The notes under the pieces: model-generated
What the model saw: only the letters and a program-made list of their open reading frames with translations
Told to the model about the DNA's origin: nothing
Database searches by the model: none
Part shown: one piece after another, positions 46,520 to 56,067 of the stretch
How the letters are laid out: the number at the start of each line of letters is the position of its first letter
Numbering within the stretch: position 1 is the first letter of the stretch
Made by a program: the position numbers and the translations under genes
Origin: Cololabis saira
Lineage: Eukaryota; Chordata; Actinopteri; Beloniformes; Belonidae
Direction: 5' to 3'
DNA: 64,000 nt
NCBI RefSeq assembly: GCF_033807715.1
Contig: NC_084587.1
Location: 14,613,017-14,677,016 of the forward strand

Positions 46520-46797
46520 CACTGACTGTCTGATGCACTATTGCACCTCATGTAAATAATAATAGTCACTTTACAACTTACACTTTATAAGACATTTTTT
46601 TGCACTACACCAGCAGTTACATGTAGCATTTGGTGTATTGTTATTGTATTGTTGTTGTTGTCCCATGCTGCCCTATGTTATTGATGTTTGTTTGCATTAA
46701 CACAGGAAAACTCAGGAAATGTCATTTCATTGCACTGCGTACTGTGTTAATGGCTGGAATGACAATAAACCCCTCTTGAATCTATTGAATCTCGCTG
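46520..46797 (+). repeat. L2-like LINE 3-prime UTR (TGCACTATTGCACC family)
   Basis: TGATGCACTATTGCACCTCA ... TTTCATTGCACTGCGTACTG ... GGAATGACAATAAACCCCTC is the sense strand of the 3-prime end seen in reverse at 14091 and 3802. Confidence 0.65.
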
Positions 46798-47065
46798 TTC
46801 TCTTCTCTTTCCTGTCCTGGCCGCCCTTCCTGAGTCTGGTTCTGCCAGAGGTCTCTTTCTATTAAAGGGGAGTTTTTATTTCCCACAGTCACCTGTTGCT
46901 TACTCAGGATGGGGGATTGTATTGCAGAAAACTTTTGGTACAATCCTTAGCGAAGCTTTGTATTAATTGGACTAAATTGGAATGATTTGAACTTGTTGAA
47001 GCACCATGAGCTGAGATTTCTCATGATTTGGCGCTACATCAAAAAGCTGATATGAACTGAACTGA
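46798..47065 (+). repeat. L2-like LINE 3-prime UTR, likely continuation of the 44585 copy
   Basis: CTGGTTCTGCCAGAGGTCTC then TTTCTATTAAAGGGGAGTTT and the tail GATTTGGCGCTACATCAAAA is a common fish L2 3-prime end (...TTGGCGCTATATAAAT). Confidence 0.6.
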
Positions 47066-48099
47066 TATAAAGATCTAGTGACCATGTGTGGCCATCCTGC
47101 GTCACTGTCTAGCCTCCGATCGGGGACAAAGGTAATTTCTTCCAAGGACTTGGCTAAACTTCTGCAAAGAGCCATTCAGACCAAGCCAGAGCTCGTCCAT
47201 GTGGTCTGTTACTGGTGGTCCGGTTGGTCAGCCTGAAAGATCCCCGGCAACGGTCCAAGGCAAAGGTTACAGACCCGGTGGACCTGGCTGCTGGGTGTTA
47301 CAAGATGTAGCAGACCAGCCCTTTTATAGCCAGGCTGTAAATATATTTATTTCTGCTGTAATCTGGAGACTGACTTTTTTTTTGGAGCCAACCCACGTGA
47401 GGCAATACTATCTGCTCTGAAAACTTGAGCTCATCGATGCATCATGCAAGCTTTCATCCTCTCACTAAAGTTAGCACCATATACAATATACCTTTAAGAA
47501 TTGACCAAATATACAAGCAGTTTAACACTGCTTGCTTATTGCATCATGATAGTTTTTCACCAGCTAAATTTTTAAAATTTGAAAACATTATGTAGATTTC
47601 TCCAGAGCACAGACCATAATTATTTTGTCAGTGTGGTGTAAAAAAAAAAGGTGAGGAGAGGTGTGAGCCACTGATGAAAATAAGCAGTGATTAAGTGAGA
47701 AAAGGAGATGATGAAAATGTCAGATGCAAAAAAACAGAAATAAATGAAGTGTGAGGTAAATGAACAGCACCTGGAGATTCACTCTGCTGGAAACATGCAA
47801 GAAAAAAGACTTCACAAGAGATGCGAGAGATGATCTAACATTTAACATATATATGATATCACTGATATCATTTTTTTCTTTTACAACTGGCTGTATATAT
47901 ATATTCATAGTTAGTAGGATGATTTGGTAAAATCTTTATCCATGACATACACCTGTATATGCATGTATATATCTAATCTTGCAGCAGATGTTAGTTTCTT
48001 AAGGTGTCTAAATGTTGTGTGAGAGTGGTCGTGTCTTTCACCAGTTTTCTTCGACGGTCAAATCTAACATATTTTATTAATATTTGAAGTGAAAATATA
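47066..48099. other. Mostly unassigned DNA
   Basis: 47325-47400 holds a dispersed repeat piece (AGCCAGGCTGTAAATATATT, GGAGCCAACCCACGTGAGG). Nothing else was recognised. Confidence 0.4.
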
Positions 48100-48104
48100 T
48101 ATAT

Positions 48105-48330
48105 GGTGTATATAAGTTTGCATACACTATAAGTTTACATACACTGTGCAAAAAGACACACAACATTTTTTGTCTCTAAACTTCCCCTGTTTCAGGTCAA
48201 TGAGGATTACCAAAATTATTTAATTTCGCTAAATGCCACAATAATGAGAGATAATATAATATGAAATTCTGACTATCCCACTCCATATAATATAATGTGA
48301 AATTCTCTAAAAAATTCTCTCACTAAGTCA
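48105..48330. mobile_element. Tc1/mariner-type terminal remnant
   Basis: AGTTTGCATACACTATAAGT then TTACATACACTGTGCAAAAA and CAGGTCAATGAGGATTACCA ... GCTAAATGCCACAATAATGA match the sub-terminal style of fish Tc1 elements (AGTTTACATACAC ends). Only one terminus and adjacent sequence are seen; there is no transposase. Confidence 0.55.
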
Positions 48331-48604
48331 AGGTTGGAAACACATTAATTTAATGCTGTTTCAAAAAAACACCATGCACTACAACCTTTATAATTTATGT
48401 CTGCCTTTCTTTAATTTCTACTTTTTAATGCTCACTCACTCACTCACTCACTCATCTTCTTCCGCTTTATCCGTTCCCGGGTCGCAGGGGCAGCAGCCTC
48501 AGCAGGGATGCCCAGACTTCCTTCACCCCAGATCTTCCTCCAGACACTTCCTCCAGCTCTTCCGAGGGGAGTCCGAGGCGTTCCCAGGCCAGCCGAGAGA
48601 CATA

Positions 48605-49202
48605 TGTCCCTTTTGCACTAGTCCCGCTTCACCTCGGTTCTACCCGCCACGGCCCCGTTTTGCGGTTTTGCACTAGGGGCTGAGACGGGTAGAGCCGCTC
48701 CAAGCCGATACTATTTCTGTAACCATTCTAGCGAGGTTCTATCCGGGCTGAGCCGGGACTATTTCTGACGTCACCACTCTCCGCGCCACTGATTGGTCGG
48801 GGGGCGGGGCCGTCAGACGTTTGAATCAGGAAGCGGGAGTCAGCGCGAGAGCGACCCGCGGCTCGCGGCGATTATATTATAAAGTGCAAAACGTCTGTTT
48901 GGTGATCCAACTCTGAGGTGCAGATGTTCATAAACCTGGTGGCTGACGAGAGAATTAAAAAAGGGATGTAGACGGGCTGTTTTACTCTCAGCCGCTCGCG
49001 GCTCCAGCTGATTTCTCATCAGCGCCGACACAAACAAAGCGGTTGCGCAATCGAGTACCTCACAGCCGCTTCACCCCACCCCCCCACTTCTCACCTGGCT
49101 GTGGAAAAACAAACGGGGACAAAACGGGTAGAGGCGTGTAGAGGCGGGTAGAGGCGTGACGAGCCGAGTCGGGCTCAGTAAGTCCTAGTGCAAAAGTGCC
49201 AA
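48605..49202. mobile_element. TA-flanked MITE with CTTTTGCACTAG sub-termini
   Basis: The 598-bp insert splits the LINE with a TA on both sides (48603-48604 and 49203-49204). The inner parts of its ends, TTTTGCACTAG and CTAGTGCAAAAG, are perfect inverted repeats, while the outermost six bases match poorly. The GC-rich arms carry GGGTAGAG/CTCTACCC-like words. TA duplication suggests Tc1/mariner-type mobilisation. Confidence 0.75.
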
Positions 49203-49599
49203 TAGTCTCTCCAGCGTGTCCTGGGTCTTCCCCGGGGTCTCCTCCCGGTGGGACATGCCTGGAACACCTCCCTAGGGAGGAGGGACATGCCTGGAACACC
49301 TCCCTAGGGAGGCGTCCAGGAGGCATCCGGTACAGATGCCCAAGCCATCTCAGCTGACTCCTCTCAATGTGAAGGAGCAGCAGCTCGACTCCGAGCTCCT
49401 CCCGGGTGACCGAACTCCTCACCCTATCTCTAAGGGAGCGTCCAGCCACCCTGCGGAAGAAACTCATCTTGGCCGCTTGTATCCGCGATCTTGTCCTTTC
49501 GTTCACTACCCAAAGTTCATGACCATAGGTGAGGGTAGGTGCGTAGAATGACTGGTAAACCGAGAGCTTCGCCTTTCGACTCAGCTCCTTCTTCACCAC
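49203..49599 (-). pseudogene. Non-LTR RT C-terminal region fragment
   Basis: The minus strand reads KKELSRKAKLSVYQSFYAPT, LTYGHELWVVNERTRSRIQA, AKMSFFRRVAGRSLRDRVRS and HIERSQLRWLGHLYRMPPGR. This is the familiar tail of fish LINE reverse transcriptases (YGHE.WV..ERTRSRIQAAEM.FLRRVAG). A 32-bp tandem duplication (GGGACATGCCTGGAACACCT... about 49251-49313) shifts the frame downstream. Confidence 0.85.
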
Positions 49600-49707
49600 G
49601 ACGGTTCAGTACGTCAGCCGCATTACTGCGGACGCTGCACCGATCCGTCTGTCAATCTCACGCTCCAAGATCCCGAGATACTTGAACTCTTGAAATATGT
49701 CTATTAA

Positions 49708-50037
49708 AGGAGCATGAGGCTCCTTTTAAGAAATGAGACTCTCTAGCGCCACCTTTCGCCACGACGGCCGTTGGGGGTACTGCAGCCAACAGCGAAGCCG
49801 GCACAGGAGAACGGGGAGAACGCGCATGCAGCGTCATGTGACGTCACATCCTCAGGACAGCGCGGGAAAAGCGGCCCCAGCCTTGCAGCACATTTTGCAG
49901 CACACAGCCTGTTCAAGGCAACGGACAGCTATACTAGAGGGCTCACTCTTTTTGGTTTGGAACGCTTCATCTGACATTATTACTAGAAAAATTAAAACGT
50001 ATACAATTTTTTTTCATAAATCCAGCCTCATGCTCCT
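49708..50037. mobile_element. TTAA-flanked MITE (AGGAGCATGAGGCT termini)
   Basis: Inverted ends AGGAGCATGAGGCT and AGCCTCATGCTCCT bound 330 bp, with TTAA on both sides (49704-49707 and 50038-50041). A TTAA target is the hallmark of piggyBac-type (and Kolobok) transposition. Confidence 0.85.
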
Positions 50038-50089
50038 TTAATAAAAAAAAAAATCTCTAAAATTTTTTTAACCTCTTTCTAAGTATTAA

Positions 50090-50522
50090 AGGAGCTGTAT
50101 GTAAGACCAATAATAAAAGGAATCATAAAATGACCCCGATATGTCAACAGACATTTAAAAATCATGTTCATTTCAAATACTTATGTCACTGACAACAGCA
50201 CTCAAGCCAGGATATTCCAGTTTAAAAAGAGGAGTTGCAGCCCTCAACTGATGTTTATGTTGTCATTTTTTGTTTTGGCCTGAAGCTCCACCCTCCACCT
50301 ATCTCCCAATCACCAAGTCAGTATTGTTTCGGCATCCGGGTTGCCAGCTCGGCTCTAATTATCGCAACCATGTCAGCCTACGTTCCTGCTGCATTCTGCA
50401 GCCTACCTGGCAACCTCTGGTCGGGGGGAGGAGGGGAAGGGGAGGGGAGGGTACACGCCGCTCAACAATATTTGGAAAGTGACTGCAGTACCAGTTTTGG
50501 CCATTTCTTACAGACGGCTCCT
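50090..50522. mobile_element. TTAA-flanked MITE (AGGAGCTGTATGTAAGA termini)
   Basis: AGGAGCTGTATGTAAGA and TCTTACAGACGGCTCCT are inverted with two mismatches. TTAA lies at 50086-50089 and 50523-50526. The 433-bp interior has no transposase. It lies 48 bp from the preceding TTAA element. Confidence 0.8.
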
Positions 50523-52668
50523 TTAATTATGGCTGCTGCAGTAGATAGTGTGATATTGTACAGTGAGTGGAATACGCTTTCCCGCGTTGGGGATACTTTT
50601 TACGGCAGGGGTGCTCTTTTCGCCACAACACCGACTCAGAGCTGTGGAGTGTGGGTTTAGACCGTGGTTCAGACGCTTTCAACTAGATATTATACGTTTT
50701 CATATAACGCAAAGCCTTGAAAACACATCCGGGGATTATGTCGGTAAATTGTAGTAAAACATAGACTTCGCTTGTTCCGTGCTGTTGCACTGTTCGCTGT
50801 GGGGGTGTAATAGTATAATTACTGCAAGTCCAGTGGAATACTCAGTGTCACCAACTTAGCGACCTGTCACTATATTTGCAAAGAAAACAAACAAACAAAA
50901 AAAGGAAAATATATTAGGAATTTAGAAATAACCATACTGAGATAAAAGAGCTACCGTAACCACTCACAAACACAATAGAAACCTACGGTAACGAGCACCA
51001 GTTTATGACGTCAGCAGATCACGATGGCGTTTATTCTCTTGTACTGTCTTCGCACATGAATTCAGTAATTTCATAGAGTTAGTCATTTTTTGTTAGTTGC
51101 TGGATATGGGTTTATTAATTTTAGTCAGTTTCCACCGGCTGCAGTCTGTTATTTTACTGCACTCTGTGGACGTTTCAAATCAGACTGGGTGAATATCACT
51201 TCTTGTGGTGTCATAATTTCAATTTAAAATATTTCATGTCTGACATTACAGCTTGCTAGCAACTCGGTCACTTTAGCCCTTTGAAAGTCGAACTTTTTGG
51301 ATACAAAAAATGGTGTTGATGGGAAGAACAATGTGACATGCCTGTGACATGCTGATTTGCCTTTAAAAAAAATAGAATGGGTAGTTTAATATTTGAAATG
51401 TAAGAAACTTAGTGGAGGAAAATAGGAGAGTTTGTGTGACTCTGGAGGAGCACAGCCAGGGTTGGTTGGGGGAGTGGTAATGTTGGATGTGTACATATGT
51501 TTGTATGTTTACATTTGTACTGTGACAAAAAAATATAAGAGGACAGGAGAGTAAAATATAGCGCAGAGGAAAATTCAGGTTGTTCTGACAGGTGGAATAC
51601 GAAGGCTCTCCTTTTCAATAGGGCCTGAATATTGTCGTCAATACTAGATGTCGCACTTACTGGAGCTAGAATAACAGACGGAACCTTTTTCTTTGACAGG
51701 ATATATTTTACACTAAGATTTTTGTTCAAATTATATTACTACTACCCAAAATATAAGTTTCACCAGCATTATGGGATACCTGGAGATACGTACCAAGGGG
51801 TAACGGTTGCTAACGGTAACAGTCTTTGGAAAAGGGCGGAGCTTAGACAAAAGTGTCCAGTAAAGTTTCCTGTAAACTGATGCAGGTACTTTTATACTTT
51901 TGTATAAATCACATGCGTGAACGCTAACTTGACAGATATTGGTACTCGCTTAACTGTTTGTTTTACCAGACTAAAAAATATTTTGATAATATAATGACTT
52001 GTATTTTACACATTAGATTACATTTATGGTAAAGGGTAGTTAGAAAAATGAACAAATACTAAGGATATATTTGTATTTACAGGCAATGGTCTACGTAAAT
52101 ACAGATAGACCCATTTATTTCAACTTTTTTCAGTCCATTACAACAAATGCAATCTTGTATGGGGATCCAACTACATGATCTGTTTACTTTTACCAACTAA
52201 CTGATACCCTAATATGAAACTACTTACATGTGTAGTGCTGTGTTGAACTGAAGTGTACATCTACTTGGTTAGGCATATGTCATCATCAATATGGGAGGAC
52301 AAAAGACGAAGGGCATTTTAATCTATGCATCTGCTTCACAACAGCCTGTCGGCCCTTGCAGCCTGCATCATCCTGTCAGAATTACCTTTAAACAATACAA
52401 AAAAGTTAGTTCTATTGCTGTATTTGAAATGCATAACAAATTGGGAGGATTTTGACACTTGAATATGTGAAAAGAAAGAAAAATGCTGTAAACTCACGTT
52501 GACTAAGCATTATCCATGTATAGAATACAAATCAGTGCTTTGATGTCCTATGACATCACAGCAATGACAGGTTCCGGAATACAAAGGATATTTGTGTGTT
52601 GTGTAATGTTGATTGTATCTTTTTACTGAGTCTTGCAGGGGGACTGCCAATGCAAATTAGCCTTTTGG
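50523..52668. other. Mostly unassigned DNA
   Basis: 50730-50840 is a divergent copy of the 44041-44170 repeat. No gene was recognised from 50850 to 52668. Confidence 0.4.
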
Positions 52669-52699
52669 CTACAATTGGATATATTTACATGTTAAAATG

Positions 52700-54317
52700 T
52701 TTATCAATGTACTATGTCCTTCTACACAAAATAAAGTTAAAAATGAAAATGAAAAGGTCACAAACAACTTGCCTTTTACTCTGTAGGCAGAGAGAGGAAA
52801 GACATCATTCAAGCAAGCATGAGCTACTTCTGCAGACTTCATAAGCTCTAAGGTGCTCATGATACCATGCAAACATTGTCCACAAAGGAACAAAACATGT
52901 GTATCCACAACCAGCACCTGTTGAATCTGGCTAAAGTCTGTAGGGCCTGCGCATGAACCAATGCACAACATCATGTCAGCTGCATTCTTAATACCATCTA
53001 TGCAAATAGATGTTTCTATAAGGACTGTGTTTTGAGGTGCATGCCTTGCCTACAAATGCTGCTGCACATTGTCTGGGAAAGAAGAAATCATGACACTCTT
53101 ACTTACTTTGTCCAATTCCAATGCTGGTTTAAAAAATGAAGCAGAATCTAAATGGTTAGCTATCATCCTCTGGTGTCTATCAGCCAAAGTCAGAGGAACA
53201 TTTCTGAAGTTGGAACTCGTGCCCTCAAATCTCATTGTCCATCCATCTAAAAGTGGTCCAAATACTTTAATTAGATGGGGATAATGCTCCAAGTAATGGT
53301 GTTTTGGACAGAGTCTGTAGTGAGGGAATTGAAGTAATGATCAATGCTCTGACAACTTGAAATCCAAATAGTGGAGTGACTTCTCAGTTTAGCTTGTACA
53401 CATGACCAACACAACCACATCTTTCAAACACAGTAAAACTTCCCATGCTTCCTCTCCTTCAGGGATATACAGGGGGAGGCTCCAATTTTCATGACCGTTA
53501 CCTCCAATGGTCCCTTTGGCATGGAATGTTTTAGAAATTGTCTGAGGCTGATTAGTTTTGTCTGAATGTGTCTAGGGAAATTCCATTATGGCATGAATCA
53601 TCATCTCAAGTATGAATAACTTTTTTATGAAGTCCTGAATTCAAAGACACAGCTCAGAAGGAATAATGCCTTCAAGCAAATCATACAGGATATCAGGGGG
53701 GAAGCCATCAACAACATGAAAGTGGTCCAAATGAACACTTAGAGGACAGCTCCCTTTCACACCATAATTCTTTGCTATCTGGGCATCCGGCTGGACTTCC
53801 CACACATGCTGGTCATGGTCTTGTTTTTTCCTCAAGCAGAAGTGACCATACCTAACTTCATTATCTTGTATTTCCTTCCGTGTAGCCATGCAAAAGCGGC
53901 ACATCTTATCACAGACAAAACTTTCATGGAATCCAGCCAACGAAGCAGCCAAATTATCTGCTGCAACATAAAACAGTTCCTCTGACATTTGAACTCCCCA
54001 CACTGCTACCCACATGCTTTGACAGTGTTTGTCTTACAAAGAAGAGCTTACTGTATTGAGCTGAGAGAGGAATGGAATTTGGGTGAAAGATTTACTAGAA
54101 CCCAAGATACTGCACAAATGTTGTGCTTATTTTTAGAGGTCCCTAGAGGGTTTGCAGCCTCAAAGTCATCAATGTAAAGTGCCAAGGCAATCTGAAAATG
54201 TTCCTTCATTAGTAAAGTATTTTCTTTGAAACGTGAGCCATCCCTGAAAGTACTGTATCTTTGCATATCACCATTGCTAGCTGTTAGAGCTTTGTCCAAG
54301 ATGTCATCTTTGTTTAA
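52700..54317 (-). pseudogene. Decayed transposon-encoded protein of an unnamed fish family
   Basis: Reading the minus strand from 54317, blocks appear in order but in shifting frames: LALYIDDFEAANPLGTSKNK then HNICAVSWVLVNLSPKFHSS; ELFYVAADNLAASLAGFHES then FVCDKMCRFCMATRKEIQ (C-x2-C); FHVVDGFPPDILYDLLEGII; GGNGHENWSLPLYIPEGEEA; LEHYPHLIKVFGPLLDGWTM then RFEGTSSNFRN and TLADRHQRM; and VVDTHVLFLC ... LNDVFPLSAYRVKGKLFVTF. This block order recurs in many uncharacterised, multi-copy fish proteins that I believe are transposon-derived. Catalytic residues and superfamily are unknown to me. Stops and frame changes make it a pseudogene. Its N-terminal part is missing: a TTAA-flanked MITE interrupts it at 54314, and I found no continuation beyond 61341. 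Confidence 0.65.
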
Positions 54318-54501
54318 AGGGGACCTATTATGAAAAACACGTTTTTCTTGCTTTAACATATATAAAGTGGTCTCCCCTCAGTCTGCCAACTCAGAGAAGG
54401 AGGAAAGCAACCAAATTCTGCAGTGTCTGTACAGCTGCCTGGATGAGCCATCCAGTGTGATGTGGATCTACGAGCCGTTCAGATTCTGCTCCCGTTGTTA
54501 C

Positions 54502-54941
54502 TGTTGTGAATTGTTTTAATTTTAGGGATTTAAACAGATAATTCCTGTTTACTTAGAGCTGTTAAATGTTAAAATGTTAGAAGTTAAAATGTGTAAGATG
54601 CACTATTTACATTATTTACAGTTTATTTACATTTAGTATTTACAGTTTATTTACAGCTATTTACAGTAAAGTGAACATGAACATAAACGTTTAAATGGAT
54701 TGTGCTGAAAATACGCTATTTCCGGTTTCGCTTTTATTTTGAAGTCTACAGGAAGTGGTCTAACGTGTGTCAACCGTATGCTTTAGACTCTAACTGACAG
54801 CTGACAGCGAACAGCTGATTTGACGGAGAAAGATCGGTTTTCTCCCGTTTTTCTTTGTAAACAACTTGTTTTAGGATAATAAATGTCCGTTTTTAAAGCC
54901 ACACGTTCTGATCATTTATAAGAAGCTTCTGCTCCACAACA
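54502..54941 (+). repeat. BEL/Pao 5-prime LTR
   Basis: It starts TGTTGTGAATTG and ends CTCCACAACA. It contains the short tandem phrase TTTACAGTTTATTTACA (about 54610-54665) and an AATAAA polyadenylation-like signal at 54878-54883. It differs from the 3-prime LTR only at 54888 (C versus A at 60740). Confidence 0.97.
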
Positions 54942-54944
54942 TTT

Positions 54945-54962
54945 TGGTGCCGAAACCCGGGA
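54945..54962 (+). promoter_or_regulatory. Primer-binding site
   Basis: TGGTGCCGAAACCCGGGA lies three bases after the LTR. It begins with the TGG complementary to a tRNA 3-prime CCA, as for minus-strand priming. The tRNA species was not determined. Confidence 0.85.
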
Positions 54963-55020
54963 AAGTCAAGATAATTCAGAGACTTTAGACGAAGTTGGAG
55001 TGTGAAGCTAACTGTAGCTA

Positions 55021-55992
55021 ATGCTAACGGCAGAAATGACTGAACGCTGTCAACGGATGAAGCTGAAGCGGAGGACAATCCGCTCCTCGACAACAAAGTT
55101 GTTAACTCGCCTTGAAGAGGAGGTTAACAAGGATCCACCAGACTGTGAGAAGCTTTGTGAAATGCTTTCATTATTATCAACAAAAGAAGAGAGTTTAACA
55201 GACTTGGATAAAGGCATTGAGGATGAAATGCCTTTGGATGACCTAGAAGCAGAAGTTGCAGCCGCTCAGGACTATCAGGAACGCATTCTCACATGGAAAT
55301 CTCGTGCCACCAGGCTTATTCAGAAAGAACGGGAGACTGTGAGTCTGCGGGTGAGCAATGCAAGTTTAAGCTCAGTCAGATCACTAAATCAACAGACTGT
55401 TAAGCTACCAAAGCTCGTGATAGAGAAATATGGTGGAGAAGTTAGCCAGTGGCAAGAGTTCTGGTCACAATATGAAACGGCTATTCATAACAACGACACA
55501 CTGTGTAAGAAGGAGAAATTCACTTACCTGAAATCCTATTTGACTGGAGCAGCAGCAAGAGCTATTGCAGGACTAACTATGACAGATGGCAACTATGATG
55601 CAGCAATAAAGATGCTTCAAAACCGCTTTGGGAGAAAAGACATTGTAGTCAGTGCACACATGTCCAAACTGCTGAACCTGACACCTGTGAAAAGGTCTTC
55701 AGATATTGTAGCACTCAGGCACCTGTACGATGAATGTGAAATACAGATCCGCAGTCTGGAATCCTTAGGGGTTTACAGTGACACATATGGCTGCCTGCTA
55801 TGCCCAGTACTACTGCAGCTCATACCAGACGACATTGCATTAGCCTACACGCGCAATTCAGACCCCAGCGGTGAATGGAAAGTGCTTGAGCTCATCCAGT
55901 TCCTGCAAAATGAAGTCCAAAGCAGAGAGAGAGCACTTCAGCTTACCAGACCAGGTAACGATCAAAGGGACATTCCGCCAAATAATAGGTAA
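55021..55992 (+). CDS. gag: BEL/Pao Gag (DUF1759-type capsid region)
   Basis: This 323-codon frame starts at the first ATG after the primer-binding site. Residues 1-120 are charged and helical (TRLEEEVNKDPPDCEKLCEM, EAEVAAAQDYQERILTWKSR). From about residue 131, LPKLVIEKYGGEVSQWQEFW, then FTYLKSYLTGAAARAIAGL and AAIKMLQNRFGR match the DUF1759 Gag segment of Pao/BEL elements, which assembles the particle. It ends at TAA 55990-55992, immediately before the zinc knuckles, which lie in the same frame. In related elements Gag and Pol are usually one polyprotein. The stop therefore separates capsid from nucleocapsid, whether by mutation or by readthrough. Confidence 0.92.
   Translation: MLTAEMTERCQRMKLKRRTIRSSTTKLLTRLEEEVNKDPPDCEKLCEMLSLLSTKEESLTDLDKGIEDEMPLDDLEAEVAAAQDYQERILTWKSRATRLIQKERETVSLRVSNASLSSVRSLNQQTVKLPKLVIEKYGGEVSQWQEFWSQYETAIHNNDTLCKKEKFTYLKSYLTGAAARAIAGLTMTDGNYDAAIKMLQNRFGRKDIVVSAHMSKLLNLTPVKRSSDIVALRHLYDECEIQIRSLESLGVYSDTYGCLLCPVLLQLIPDDIALAYTRNSDPSGEWKVLELIQFLQNEVQSRERALQLTRPGNDQRDIPPNNR
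55990..55992 (+). other. In-frame stop between gag and pol
   Basis: A single TAA interrupts a reading frame that is otherwise open from 55021 to 60306. The following 25 codons (FSKPASFSETRPKKWSIPSA...) are in the same frame and lead straight into the first zinc knuckle. Confidence 0.9.
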
Positions 55993-56067
55993 TTCAGCAA
56001 GCCAGCATCTTTCAGTGAAACCAGACCTAAAAAATGGAGTATTCCCTCAGCAGCTGCATTGCACACA

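Larger units (their letters stand above)
48432..49700 (-). mobile_element. Non-LTR retrotransposon, 5-prime truncated, interrupted by a MITE
   Basis: The left end (ACTC)n then TTCTTCCGCTTTATCC is the antisense of a LINE 3-prime tail (GGATAAAGCGGAAGAA...GAGTGAGT). The body resumes after the MITE at 49203 and contains a post-RT coding remnant. Its 5-prime end breaks near 49700. The tail type recalls RTE-like fish LINEs; clade not proven. Confidence 0.75.
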
